Source of the DNA: Zymoseptoria tritici IPO323
Lineage: Eukaryota; Ascomycota; Dothideomycetes; Mycosphaerellales; Mycosphaerellaceae
DNA: 64,000 nucleotides
Reading direction: 5' to 3'
Assembly (NCBI RefSeq): GCF_000219625.1
Contig: NC_018218.1
Span: forward strand, 5,952,001 to 6,016,000
Shown here: in pieces, positions 63,174 through 64,000 of the stretch
Layout: each line of letters opens with the position of its first letter
Position numbering within the stretch: the stretch's first letter is position 1
Notes under the pieces: generated by a model
Seen by the model: only the letters and a program-made list of their open reading frames with translations
Told to the model about the DNA's origin: nothing
Database searches by the model: none
Made by a program: the position numbers and the translations under genes

Positions 63174-64000
63174 CCTACGCCTCCCTTGTTCTAAGGCAAC
63201 TTCGTCTTAGCCGGTTAGAAGTAGAAACTCGATTAGGTAACGCCGACATTAAGCGCAAAGCTAGATACTAAGTCCTAACATGCTCGCTAGAAGTCGAGAG
63301 TCCCTCTAGGGCTTTAAGGCTAAGGCTCCGTTTACTTAGGCTATATCTAATATCTAGTACGTAGTATCTAAGGAGTTAAAGATTCTCTACTAGATTCTAT
63401 AGTATCTCCTTCTTATAAGTAAATAGTCGGTATCTAGTATAGATATCTACTAAACCTTATATAGTTAGTTACTAAGAAGTAATACTAGACGTCTATAAGG
63501 GAATAGTACTATTCTTTAATATATAGTATAGCCCTATACTTTATCTTAGTAGCTTATATCCTTTTCTATACTTTCTATAAGGTTTTAGACTACTTTCTTA
63601 TTAAACTTACTATATCTAATATAGACTCTAAACTCTTATATATATATTATTATTTACTTATAATATTAAGTTTAATATATTTAATATAACTCCCCTTATA
63701 AGTAATATAATAGATAGTAGCGTAAATCCTTTAGGATCTAGTAATATTAATCCGGAGAAGCTAAAAATACTTAATTTATAAATATTCCTCTAGTAACTAT
63801 ATACGTATTAATACGTAATATAGGTAGAGCTAGAATATTAGTAGAACGTTATTAATCGGATAGAAGCTATATAGAATATACTATAGCTAGTAGCTAAAAT
63901 AGAAGAAGTTCTAGTAGACCTAGTAGCTCCTTCTATAAATAACCTAATTTAAGCGCTAACTTAAGTAATATCTAATTAACTAGCTATAGAAGATAATATA
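63174..64000. repeat. AT-rich, fully RIP-mutated DNA (probably an old transposon)
   Basis: From 63283 to the end (718 bp) there is no CA and no TG dinucleotide on either strand, while CC, CT, CG and TA are present. This is the end state of CpA to TpA mutation. The original element cannot be named. Confidence 0.85.

Overview
The window comes from a filamentous ascomycete (Pezizomycotina; Dothideomycetes is my best guess, not shown). Reasons: 49-78 bp introns with GTRNGT donors, CTAAC/CTGAC branch sites and CAG/TAG acceptors; small secreted Cys-rich proteins and a rhodopsin/PTH11-type membrane protein; and retroelements mutated by C-to-T change at CpA (RIP, repeat-induced point mutation).

Layout. 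1-9363: 3' part of a secreted repeat protein, a short-chain dehydrogenase, a small hypothetical gene and a cytochrome P450. 9720-30924: a 21.2 kb nest of three LTR retrotransposons: an old RIP-damaged copia element (110 bp LTRs, TSD AGTCC), a RIP-damaged Ty3/gypsy element inside it (329 bp LTRs, TSD GGTCG) and a young intact gypsy element inside it (184 bp LTRs with no difference seen, TSD GACGG). 31516-53975: a gene-rich stretch: rhodopsin-domain protein, GH3 beta-glucosidase, C2H2 finger remnant, two Cys-rich secreted candidates, monothiol glutaredoxin and RPF2 sharing a promoter, a DUF3716-like protein, an amino-acid permease, a GT34 (MNN10-type) mannosyltransferase and an F-box pseudogene. 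55286-62545: a 116 bp tandem array split by a second copia element (238 bp LTRs, TSD GCATG). 63283-64000: AT-rich DNA without a single CpA or TpG.

Two dispersed repeat families thread the genic part: a 34 bp minisatellite in four clusters near gene ends, and a roughly 215 bp Stowaway-like MITE with TA target duplication in four clear and two decayed copies. Neither matches a family I can name.

The three damaged retroelements each carry extra coding sequence between pol and the 3' LTR: a sense reading frame of about 235 codons (first copia), an antisense frame of about 300 codons (first gypsy) and a sense frame of 729 codons (second copia, which has lost its reverse transcriptase). The intact gypsy element lacks one, but shows a textbook -1 frameshift signal between gag and pol. 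Both gypsy elements have a 10-nt complementarity expected for self-priming; both copia elements have a primer site matching the anticodon loop of initiator tRNA-Met.
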